Assembly: GCA_030407085.1 (NCBI GenBank)
Contig: CM059584.1
Location: 92,016,501-92,080,500 of the forward strand
Reading direction: 5' to 3'
DNA: 64,000 nt
Origin: Trichopria drosophilae
Lineage: Eukaryota; Arthropoda; Insecta; Hymenoptera; Diapriidae
This document shows, piece by piece, positions 34,401-45,048 of the stretch. The first letter of the stretch is position 1. The number at the start of each line of letters is the position of its first letter. The position numbers and the translations under genes are program-made. The notes beneath the pieces are model-generated. The model made no database searches. It saw only the letters and a list, made by a program, of their open reading frames with translations, and had not been told where the DNA came from.

Positions 34401-36640
34401 ATGAATCTTAGAAGTCGGGAAAAAGCGTATTTGTTGTAAAAATACAAAGATGACATTAATATTGATGGATCAAAACTCCCATCTAATGAACAAGTCCTAC
34501 GATACTTTCTCTTTCTCCATAGAATTAATAATGAGTTTGTTCGCGATGCGTCGAAAAAATGTATCGAAAAAATCGAATTAATATGGAATAAGATTGGTAT
34601 TCCAGTACACCGACAAGTAAAATCAGTGATGAAATTAGAGGCACTGTTTAATCGTTGACTTGCGTTGAAACAGAATTCATTACGGCGTAGTAAAACCCAA
34701 ATGGAAAATGAAAATAAATTTCGTGAATATTTGCGCGAATTATTTGATATTGCTGACGACAATGCATTAAATATTATAAAAGTTGATGAAGTGAAAGCGT
34801 TCTTGTTAGCACAACGGGAAAAAAGTCGCCAAGGTTCACTGTCATCTGCCACCAAAAGGAAAGTTCTTAAAAGAAAAATGATAAATGACGAACATACCCT
34901 TACAAAGAAAAGACGGGAAATAAATGGAACCAATGACAGTTTAGAAGAAGAGTCTTGTGTGGAAGTCAGTGAGGTTAATAGCAGTACTCGTACTTCAAGT
35001 TCAGTAACATGTAATTCTACTTGGAGCCCTACTCTTGGTCCTTCTGTTCCTGCACGTGGTCGAATAAAAATGTTGACTCCATCTCTACTGGCTACATTAG
35101 ATCGAACGAAGACTTCCAATCAAACACCATTCATGATTATTGGAGAAACTGCCAAAGCCCTTGGTCATGACATTAATCATTTTTCTTTAAATGAAAGCAC
35201 CATTCGTCGAGAACGTCAGAGGTATAGAAAAAGCGTTGCTACCAATATACAGTTAAACTGTTAACCTGATGTTTCCTTAATTGTTCATTGGGATGGGAAG
35301 AATCTGCAAGACCTCACTACTCAAGATAACGTTGATCGACTACCAATATTGGTATCTGGTTTAGATGGAGATTCACAACTGCTGGCTGTACCTAAAATTG
35401 AGCCTGGCACTGGAAAAGCGCAGGCTGAAGCAGTCTTCGAAATTTTAAATAAATGGAGTATTCATGAAAAAGTGCAAGGGATGTGCTTCGACACAACAAG
35501 TTCTAATACTGGCCGAAAGGCTGAAGTCTGTATCATTCTTGAACAGTTACTCGAACGTGATTTACTTCACCTTGCCTGTCGACATCATATTCTGGAATTG
35601 ATAGCTGGTGCAGCATTCTCGGAGATCATGGGCCCTTCCTCGTCTCCAGAGATCCTTCTCTTTAAACGATTCCAAAAAAAGTGGAATACATTAAATCAGC
35701 TGCAATATAATGATGCTTCCACAGATCAGGTTACGTTTGAAGCAATTGCTGAATCCAAAGAAGAAACAGTGAATTTTTTAAATGCTGTTTTAATGGAAAA
35801 ACAACCTTCTGATGATTATCGCGAATTGATTGAACTCACCTTGGAATTTCTTGGCGCGCCACCAGTTCGTGGTGTACATTTCTCAGCACCAGGACCAATG
35901 TATCAATCTCGGTGGATGTCTAAAATTATTTACTCCTTTAAGGTGTGGATATTTCGTACACAATTCACCTTAAAACAAAGTGAAGAAAAAGGCCTCCGAA
36001 ACCTTTGCATTTTTTTTGCTACACTTTATGTAAGAGCTTGGATAAATGCACCGATTGCTACAAGAGCTCCTCACGATGATTTGAAATTTCTTCAGTCTCT
36101 TGTAGCATATAAGGCAAAAAAATCCAGCAATTTCCAAAGTAACATCTCAAAAAATGTATAAACACCTCTGGTATTTATCTGAGGAGTTGGTGGGGCTTGC
36201 AATATTTGATAATAATGTCAGTACCGAAATAAAAAATGGCATGGTGGAAGCTATGTTTAATAAGGAAGGGGAAGATGAACCTCTGAAGCGCGCTAGTGTA
36301 GAACTAGAAATCATTAAAGATACAAGTCTTGTAGATTTTACCACAAAAAACAGTATGTCATTATTTATAAAACTAGGCTTACCTAATGGCTTCCTTTCAT
36401 TACCTGCACCCCAATGGGAGGAAAATGCTGAGTTTCAAGAAGCTAAAAAAAGTTAACATCTTTGAAGGTAGCAAACGATCATGCGGAACGAGGCGTAGCG
36501 CTGATTCAGGAATATTCTGGAAGATTAACAAAAGATGAAGAACAAATGCAATATTTACAAGTTGTTTCCGATTACCACAAACAATTACCCAAACTTAATA
36601 CAAAAACTTTAACAAAAACCCAAAAATAAAAAAAAGAATA
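34401..36640 (+). pseudogene. Remnant of a hAT-like transposase-derived gene
   Basis: Successive frames 34401-34661, 34665-35264, 35265-36161 and 36154-36640 follow one another with in-frame stops at about 34436, 34659 and 35262, and a frameshift near 36150. Motifs in order are KFREYLRELFDIADDNAL, LIVHWDGKNLQDLT, LVSGLDGDSQLLAVPK, GMCFDTTSSNTGR, LLHLACRHHILELI, PMYQSRWMSKIIY, MYKHLWYLSEELVGLAIFD and DHAERGVALIQEY. This series recurs, to my knowledge, in many arthropod genomes as 'uncharacterized' multicopy proteins. The D-T-x-S-N and C-x-x-H pattern resembles the RNase H fold of hAT transposases, so a transposon origin is likely but inferred. The copy cannot make a full protein. Confidence 0.55.
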
Positions 36641-37159
36641 AAAAAGAAAATTACAAAAAAATTACAAAAGATAATAGCGAAAAAATAAAAAAATTAAATA
36701 GTCCAAAAATGAAAAGAAAGGAAATAATCATAAAATGAAAAAAAAAATAGAGTCGATAACCGCCACGTCCTCGATTCGTGACTCCAGGTTCGGCAGAGAG
36801 CGGAATATAATGGTAACTCAATAAACAATTGCATATTTTCAAACATAATAAAATTTCATATTTGTTACAGTGCGCGTAACCTGTGAATTACGCAAACATA
36901 CAACTGAAGATATTGTTCGCCTTCGGTTCGGCCGGCAATTCGCACATTCGTAGAAAAAAATGTTACCCACTTGTATCAAATAGTACTATATTCTAATGCA
37001 CATCAACAATGCGTGAAACATTCCCTAATTTTCCAGATTTTCGATTCCATCAACGGATTTGGTAACGTTTTCGGATCGGTTCTAGAGCGATATGATTTTG
37101 AAATTTACTATTCTTAACTTTTTATAAAATTTTAGTTATGTACACGAAGAACTGAATTT
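36641..37159. other. A-rich noncoding DNA
   Basis: Poly-A-rich segments (36600-36740) follow the gene remnant. Nothing coding is seen. Confidence 0.4.
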
Positions 37160-38505
37160 TAGAATGCATTCGGACAAAGTTATAGCTATTTAATTGCGAT
37201 TTTTAGGCTTTTACCAATTTTTTTCGAGAAAATTATCAATATTACGTTTTATAACTGTGATTTTTTTACAACGATGACTACATCCAACCGAAGTAAAATC
37301 GGTTGCAACCACACCCGTTATAACTTCCGAGCTGAAACCCGAGAACCGAACTTTTTAGCTAGGCGGCTCAATATTTGAACAATTCGAACAATCGTTCGAA
37401 TTGACCGCGGGGAGGGGCTGGGTTCTTTAAAAAAGGTTATACGATATATATATGAAATGACAAAGGTTTATTAAAAAGAAAAACACAAAATATAATTTGA
37501 TGGACAATTCGAAATATTCGCCAAACGATCGGAATCTAAATCTTATTTCTGCGATTCCGCGTGGACCGTTATTTACCGGCCACTTTAAAAAAAGAACATG
37601 TTTCGTAATCGGAATAACTTCCCTATCGCGAAGGTATCTTGGGGAACGGCGCGCTTCGAAAAACGGCGCGATCTCTTTCGGTACGGTTTTCCAAAAATCC
37701 CGAAAACCCTTTCGAAATGGATCTCGCAGAGTAAATAATTGCTTACTTACAATAATCAGGCTACAGCCTCCTATGCGATTTCGATACTGATCAGGCGTCA
37801 GCCTCCGGTATTCCCTGTACTTATTGGGATGTTTCTCCCAACCACACTTTGACTTGGCGCTAGACTCAGACAGACTTTTCGGCGGGTCGAGTGCCGTGCC
37901 GCGGATCAACCAATGATAGGACATGATGCCCCATCAGTCAAAATTCGATATGTACAAGGTTACCTGTCTTTTCTTAACAGTCGTCACTTATGCGTGCTCT
38001 CTTTTTCACTTTTGAGCTTCGCGCGATCGCTACCATTTTGTCGCAACGTTCGCCAATTTCATCCTTGTCTCTCCCACCTGAAACACATAAGTCGCTTTCG
38101 CACATTAGAATTAAATATCGGTCGCTTCTTTGGAATTGCCCGTGGAGCAGACGTGCGCTTCTCGCGATTTCTGCGGACTCTCATACTTGCGTACACTCAC
38201 GCACACTAACACGCTATTTGCCGTGTTACAACTCGACCGAAAATTAATATTATTTGATCGGATTAGGGCCATTGCCTTCGGAAAACATCCAAGAAAAGAT
38301 ACCGAAATTTGTAGATATTCAGAACGAATGCGGTAAAAATGCTACGTAAAGTACTGAAAAAACTGTTTCTCTTATGGAAAAACAATGTTAAAATTGAAAG
38401 GCTCTTGAGCGACCTCTCAATTTTAACCGATCAGGCTAAAATTTTCTCCAGTTCATTTTTTCACACAAATGAAGAAATTCCGGGGGGACCCGTAAGAAAT
38501 TTGAA
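37160..38505 (-). repeat. Right arm of the ~12-kb inverted repeat pair (interrupted)
   Basis: Reverse-complement match of 26353-26735 in two blocks, 37160-37255 and 38231-38505, separated by an insertion. It shares AGAATGCATTC, GAAGAAATTCCGGGG and AAATTTGAAAC. It lacks the outermost 20 or so bases of the left arm. Confidence 0.6.
37256..38230 (-). mobile_element. ~970-bp insertion, possible solo LTR
   Basis: Comparison with the uninterrupted left arm shows that about 970 bases were inserted here, with AACT on both sides (37253-37256 and 38229-38232, overlapping the ends). The outer bases read TGTGATTT...GTGTTACA, that is TG...CA as in LTRs. An AATAAA signal lies on the minus strand near 37470. 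A 165-codon minus frame (37427-37924) has no known motif. A solo LTR is the simplest reading; the exact border is ambiguous by one or two bases. Confidence 0.45.
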
Positions 38506-38506
38506 A

Positions 38507-39832
38507 CATGTATACCGTCCATTGCGTGAAATGTACCATATCCATCAATAGTTTTAATATTAAAATCTGCATTGTCAAATACAAATTATGATAATGCTCC
38601 TTCCAGAACGACATCTCCGCCTTCTTTTCATGAATTTTCGTACGCTAAAACTTTAGTGCATGTCGCAGAAAATCTCAAATTTGCAAGTACATAAATTAAT
38701 GCCATTGAACTTCTTGTATAAGAATGCCCCAACTCCGATTTTGACTGACGAATAAAAAGATCGAGGCCAAACAGCACTTATTATAGCATGTGCGATTGGC
38801 GTACATTTCATATTTAATGAGTGTAAAGCTTGCGTACTAACGGTTCGTTTCGTTTTCTTTGTGACATCAGATAAAAATACATTCAATGATGTAGGTATTC
38901 TGACTCGACATTTTGAAGGAAATCATTCGAGGGCGGATATTTGCTCGTGTCAAAAACGACTGATCTGATATCTTCGCGGATTATGGCCTCAACCTTTCTT
39001 CGTCGACGTTCGTTTTTCGTTGGGAAATACCATGTGTCCGAAATCAGCTTGTATCCAGTATATTTAAAGCATACCATTGTACCTCATTCTGAACTAATTA
39101 TAATTATATCGTCCCCATATTTCTTTATCAATTGCACTCGTACAGTATACACGGAAGGACAATAATCTCTCTCAATCACAGACATTAGATCAGACAAGTG
39201 AAATTGACATTCACCACTATTTTCTTCTAGGTAAGAATATATGTAACTCATAGCGTCATCAACTTTATTTCCTTCAGGTGGACCTTTCGGACGCCCATTT
39301 AACGGTTTATCATACACTTACCGATGACTGCAGTTTGAATGAAAACGACATCCGGCGACAATTAAATCAGAGGATGAATTTACACGTTTTAAAAAAGACA
39401 GAGATTGTTCATCGCCACGTTCCGTAAGAATATTACGAATACTTTCCACTGTTTTTTTATATTTTAATGTCACTATGTTCTTCTTTTTCTTACTGGAAAT
39501 TAACCTCAGTTCCCTACCCGTCGGTAAATCCAAACCACATAACAGACATTTATTTGCAAAATCAAAATCTGGTTCGGTCTCTGACTGTTCACAGACTTCT
39601 TCGTCGTTTTCTACAGATTCATTATGCACTTCATTTATAGATACTCGTAAATCAGTGTACTTCTTGTAACAATCACGATTAACCGTAATTTCTGTTACGT
39701 TTCCAATAAACGCTGATGTTCTTGTATTTCTCTTGACACACTACACCGTAATAATGTTCCCACAGCTCTCACTTTTGCTTCATAAATGTTTTCATCGCCT
39801 GCTGGCCATTTACATATAAAACATTCATTCAT
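38507..39832 (-). pseudogene. N-terminal part of the same uncharacterised gene family as 25534-26332
   Basis: Reading from an ATG at 39832, the motifs are CFICKWPAGDENIYEAKVRA, CLLCGLDLPTGRELR and CRFHSNCSH (two CxxC pairs, zinc-binding by appearance). Then come AMSYIYSYLEENSGECQFHL, QLIKKYGDDIIII, CFKYTGYKLISDTWYF, IIREDIRSVVFDTSKYPPS and SSVKIGVGAFLYKKF. Finally FDNADFNIKTIDGYGTFHAM appears near 38550. The sequence runs through at least four frames with stops, so it is dead. It ends where the inverted repeat begins. The middle and C-terminal parts expected for the family are missing here; C-terminal sequence lies at 25534-26332. Function unknown. Confidence 0.6.
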
Positions 39833-41956
39833 CGTTATTGTTTTTCACTACTTTTCTAAAAAAAAATGCGTCCGCACTCTCGCTATACATATACGAGTAG
39901 ACCTATAATACTTTCTGAGATCTTCATATGAATTTATAAATTTATTAATTTTTATAAACAATTCTTGATAATTCTTGATATATATATATATATATATTCA
40001 TTTAAATATAAGTAAAGAAAATGTGTATTTCAACAATATATTGTTAAATTTCAAACAACACATTAGTCCGTCAGCCTGCTCTGACGCCGCGCGCCGCCCG
40101 GCAAGTGGACACCGCAACTGCCAGCAGCTGTCCTGGGCTCAATTTACATTGAATCGAAATAAATAAGTAGCTTAAATTCAAGGAAATTTCAAGGGCTACA
40201 ACTTTTGTAGGAAAGAAATTTCACGATATACTCACTGAAACGAAATAATGAGAAAAAAAAAAACAAAAAAAAGAAAAAATTTGTAGACGGTTTTCTGGCT
40301 GTAAAAAAAATTAATAATTTTAGATTAGGATCGTCTAAATGGGGGTTGTAGGGGTTGAAAATACCTACAAAATAAGAGGTTACACGTCCATTTTCGTTTA
40401 GAATTGACCGAGTCATTGCGAACAAATTTCGCTTCCCTCTCTCTTGCTTGAAAGTGTTCCCTCTGAAGCTTGAAAATGTGTAAGGTCTGGGGATACGACA
40501 ATTGGGAAATAAGATTTTTCAACACCCCAACATGCCAGAAAAGAAATTAGAAAATTGTCATCACTTTGTGGTAAAACCCCTTTTTCGGCTAGAATGACTG
40601 GCCTATTAAAGTTTACTACAAAATCTTTCCCTAAAAAGTCAACATTTTGTGTTTTAAGAGTTCTATTATTTCGCGAAGCTTTCTTCCATTTCTGTCGATA
40701 CTGAGGGAGGAAATTTAGAAGTAGCTTATTTTTTATCGCAGATAATTGAGTGTCATTATATAATTTCTTATTTTTTTTTAGTCTTCTACAAGCTGTACCT
40801 TTATCTTCATATCATATTCATTATAACTCCAGATTAGTTCGCACAGATCGGCATTTTTTATTGTATAGTTAATTTTTACGTTAGAGAAACTCCAAGATTA
40901 TATAAGAATAAATTCTAGATTTTAAATAATACGTGTCGTGAAAGATGGTAATACCGGTCACGTGAAGAACATCTAAAATATAAAATTTATTAAATTATCG
41001 CGGTTCATTGGCACAGTTAAAAAGTAACAATTATTAATGATTATGAAAGAATGACAAACGCGTGGGCGTTTATATATATATGCGTATTCCAGATATCATA
41101 TACGTACAGTGCAATACATTATAAATGATTATTCTAGTTATCTTCTAAACATGGAATTTGAATATACGTTTTCACTTCTGATGACAGACTCAATATGCGT
41201 AGTAAAGAGTTCACTATTTCACTTGCGGGGATCAGAATTAACTGTATTTATCGGTAATCAATTGGCTTTTTTTTCTTGGCATGACTGAATGAGGAAATCG
41301 AATCTCCGCGACTCAATGAGTCAAAATGTGTCTTCATTCAAACTGCGTGGATAAAAAGGATTATTATAATAATTAATTAAAATTTATTGCTCTGTACATA
41401 TACGATATCTCGAATACACATACATACCTTCATGCGTTTCACATTTTTACATAATGTTCGAATTTCACTAACTACGTGAAAATTAAGGACATAGTAAAAA
41501 ATGTTGAACTAAGTGATATTTTATGAAATTGTAATGAAATCGGTATAAATATAAAATTGCACGATGATGCTCAATTACTAAAGATAGAAAATAAGCTACT
41601 TCAGAATTTCGTTTATTAGTACAAAAGAAATGCTAGAAAGCTTGGCGAAAGAAGAGAAATTATAAAATTCAAAATGTTGACATTTTAAGAAAAGATTTTG
41701 TTGTAAACTTTCAATCACACGACATCGACAAAAGAGGATGCAACATCTGGAACAAAGTGGATAACGCCGTCTGTCTTTCAATAAAAAATAGACAATGACA
41801 AAGATAAGGAGATCCGATAAATTAGCTTCATATCATACCACAACAGAATTTCAGCATGCTTTTGAAACAGAAGCATAGGTAAATGGCTATCGTGATCGTT
41901 ACTACGAATTGACTGGCATCGGTTTTTATGAAGCAAAGGTTAATCAAGCATATATA
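39833..41956. other. Noncoding DNA
   Basis: A short TA tract (about 39981) and a GC-rich patch (40080-40130) are present. A segment near 40185 (AAATTTCAAGGGCTACAA) also occurs in inverted orientation near 25566, so another dispersed repeat passes through here. No gene was recognised. Confidence 0.4.
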
Positions 41957-44952
41957 CAGGGTGGCCGATTTATCTGAAGACATCGAAATATCTCGAGAAC
42001 TATGCACAGAATCAAAAAAGTTGTCGGATGAAAGTTGTTCGACACGAAGGGGGGCATCCAGCGATAATTAAATTTACCCCCTGCCCCATCCCCTGGAGGT
42101 GGAGTGGGGGCAAAAACAATAAAACTTAAATAGGAACCCCCATTTTTTATTGCAGATTTGGATTCTCCGGAAAAAAGTACACGAATTTGACCTAGGAGCT
42201 ATTGCATTTTGGTTCACAGGTGGCGCTGTAATCGATAAAAATCCAAATTTATCCGAAGACATTGAAATACCTCGAGAACTGTGCACAGAATCAAAAAAGT
42301 TGTCGAATGAAAGTTGTTCGACACGAAGGGGGGCATCCAGTAATAATGAAATTTACCCCCTCCCCCATCCCCTGGGGGTGGAGTGGGGGCAAAAACAATA
42401 AAACTTAAATAGGAACCCCCAGTTTTTATTGCAGATTTGGATTCTCCAATATTGACACTTTTCGCCCGCGTAGCGGATATGGAATACGGTCAGTCTAACA
42501 AAGCCGGGAAAAAATACATTTAGCGTTACCCAGCAACAACGACGTGGACGTAGTATTTTTCTGTTCCCTTTGGGGTGCTTGTTTTACGTGAGTCCCCTTG
42601 CCTCTCACTGTCTCACTGTTCACTTACTTGAGTAAGTGTTCGAAATGTTGACCTTCCACTTCAATGCATTTATTTATTCTTTCTGCAAATGACTTCATAC
42701 ATGATAGAATCATATCTGCAGAAATTTCTGCGCAAGCAGTTCTTATGCGTTCCACCATGTTTTCACGAGTCGTTGGTACTTGTTCATAAACCTTACCTTT
42801 TAGGTAACCCCATAGGAAGAAATCCGGAGATGTTAGATCAGGTGACCTCGCAGGCCAATTAATAGGGCCACCTCTACCAATCCACCTACCATTGTAATCA
42901 CGGTCTAGTATTTCCCTTGCTACTCTTGAAAAATGTGCTAGGCAACCATCATGCTGAAACCACATTGTCCGTCGGACGTCCATAGCAACATCCTCAAGTA
43001 GTAATGGTACTACTTGTTCTAGGAAATCTCGATATTTTGTTCCATTCAAATTACCTTCAATGAAATAAGGACCAATGAGTTTATTTCCTATGATTCCACA
43101 CCAAACGTTCACCGACCACGGACGTTGATGATTAACTTGTCGTAACCAATGGGGATTTTCTACGCTCCAATAATGCATATTATGCCTATTGACGCCACCA
43201 TGGTTCGTGAATGTAGATTCATCTGAAAATAATACATTAGCAAAGAAATTGTGGTTCGTTTGCATTTTTTGAAATGCCCATTCACAAAACACCACGCGGT
43301 TATGAAAATCATCGCCATCTAGTTCCTGGTGCAGTGAAATGTGATATGGGTGAAACTTATGACGATGCAATATTCTTTGAATACTGTCTCTGGAAATGCC
43401 GGAATCGCGATGTAATTGTCGTGTGCTTACATGTGGATTTTGGTGAATAGCTGCTAGTACAGCTACTTCGTTAGCTTCTCCTGTAACTGTTAATCTTCGC
43501 TTCCTTTTTTTATTTGTACGCTGCCATCAGAGTGAAAGGCATTCACAACTTTGTAAAAAAAAGAACGCGAGCGAGCATTATCTGGAAAACGCTCAGCATA
43601 CAACGCAACAGCATCGTCAATATTCCTCTTACATTCACCATAAATAAGAATCATTTCGATTTTTTCGGGAACTGTAGCAGGATTCATTTTTAACTTGCAA
43701 TTCGATTTAAGCAATGAAGGGTAGACAAAAAATAGTCAGGTAAACGGAAAGTTGTTATTCTAAAAGCAAAGTGACCTCCGACCGAATTACTACCAATACA
43801 ATGGACTTCAAAAACAGTCTTACACTGAGAGACCGTGAATACTAAATTTTAATATGGGGATTAGAAAGTCGCGATATCCATTTACTTCCCTTCAGGAAAG
43901 TAGAGAAAAATGTAGGTGAACTGGTTACGTGTGACTCAACTTATGTATAAAATGATATGCTATTTTATTTTCGAGTTATGTCGCCCTCTAGCGTTATGTA
44001 ACAGAACCGGCGCCGGTGATGGCCGAAATGCAAGCGATGTACATGTATGAAACCACGTGAGTTCTCTCGGGGTCCGGTAGATGGCGACGAAATCCCCAAA
44101 TGAAGTAAGAGTTTCGTTTTGTTTAATAGAAGCTGGTTTGACCGTCAATGCTCAGCTTATTTATTCTCGTTTCGGAAAAAACATACAGAGAGAGAATGAA
44201 TGAGCTGAGTGAAGGGACATGACGCGTTTTTTAATGGATTGCGTGATGTCCTCTTTTTGTTTATTAAATAATAAATTTAAAACCTAAAATGTAATTTTAT
44301 TGAAGGTAGAAAACTTATTTATAAAATTGCTTCCATATTGTATGCACAATTTTTATGTAATCAGTTTTGATTTTTAATATGAAGAATATCAATTATTCAT
44401 AATCTTAATTTTTCGAATGGACATTATTAAAATTTCATATTCAGAATAACAATTTTCGCAATTGATATTACTAAATTCTAATATTAAAAATTCTAATATT
44501 AAAAATTCTAATTTTAGAATTTTTAATATTAAATTTTCATAAAGGGATCAAATTGTCCCTATTTGCCCCCTGGATGCCCCCCTTCGTGTCGAACAACTTT
44601 CATCCGACAACTTTTTTGATTCTGTGCATAGTTCTCGAGGTATTTCAAAGTCTTCAGATAAATTTGGATTTTTATCGATTACAGCGCCACCTGTGAACCA
44701 AAATGCAATAGCTCCTAGGTCAAATTGGTGTACTTTTTCCGGAGAATCCAAATCTGCAATAAAAACGGGGGGTTCCTATTTAAGTTTTATTGTTTTTGCC
44801 CCCACTCCACCCCCAGGGGATGGGGGAGGGGGTAAATTTAATTATCACTGGATGCCCCCCTTCGTGTCGAACAACTTTCATCCGACAACTTTTTTGATTC
44901 TATGCATAGTTCTCGAGATATTTTGATGTCTTCAGATAAATCGGCCACCCTG
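41957..44952 (-). mobile_element. DD41D mariner-like transposon, copy B
   Basis: Same ends and TA flanks as copy A, about 2996 bp, with only a handful of substitutions seen by eye. Both ends carry the subterminal unit twice (left units about 41957-42240 and 42241-42440), which gives long compound TIRs. This appears to be the more complete structure. Copy A can be derived from it by recombination between the two left units. Confidence 0.88.
42624..43714 (-). CDS. DD41D transposase, split by the same -1 frame change (copy B)
   Basis: The translated products are identical to copy A: 74 residues (43714-43490) and 248 residues (43370-42624), with catalytic FSDESTF, WFQHDGCLAHF and DLTSPDFFLWG. 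The A7G slippery stretch at about 43505 is unchanged. Both copies are open across the rest of the gene, which suggests that the frame change is either tolerated by recoding or very young. Confidence 0.75.
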
Positions 44953-44964
44953 TATATATGTATA

Positions 44965-45030
<66 letters not shown>

Positions 45031-45048
45031 CATATATATATATATATA
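44953..45048. repeat. (TA)n microsatellite between two mariners
   Basis: About 95 bases of TA repeats with a few TG interruptions. Both adjacent elements target TA, so the tract may be both a favoured target and a product of duplicated target sites. Confidence 0.9.

Noticed and set aside
37427..37924. 165-codon minus-strand frame in the candidate solo LTR
   Set aside because: It lies across LTR-like control sequence, ends in a Phe/Ile-rich run from an AT-rich tract and has no motif.
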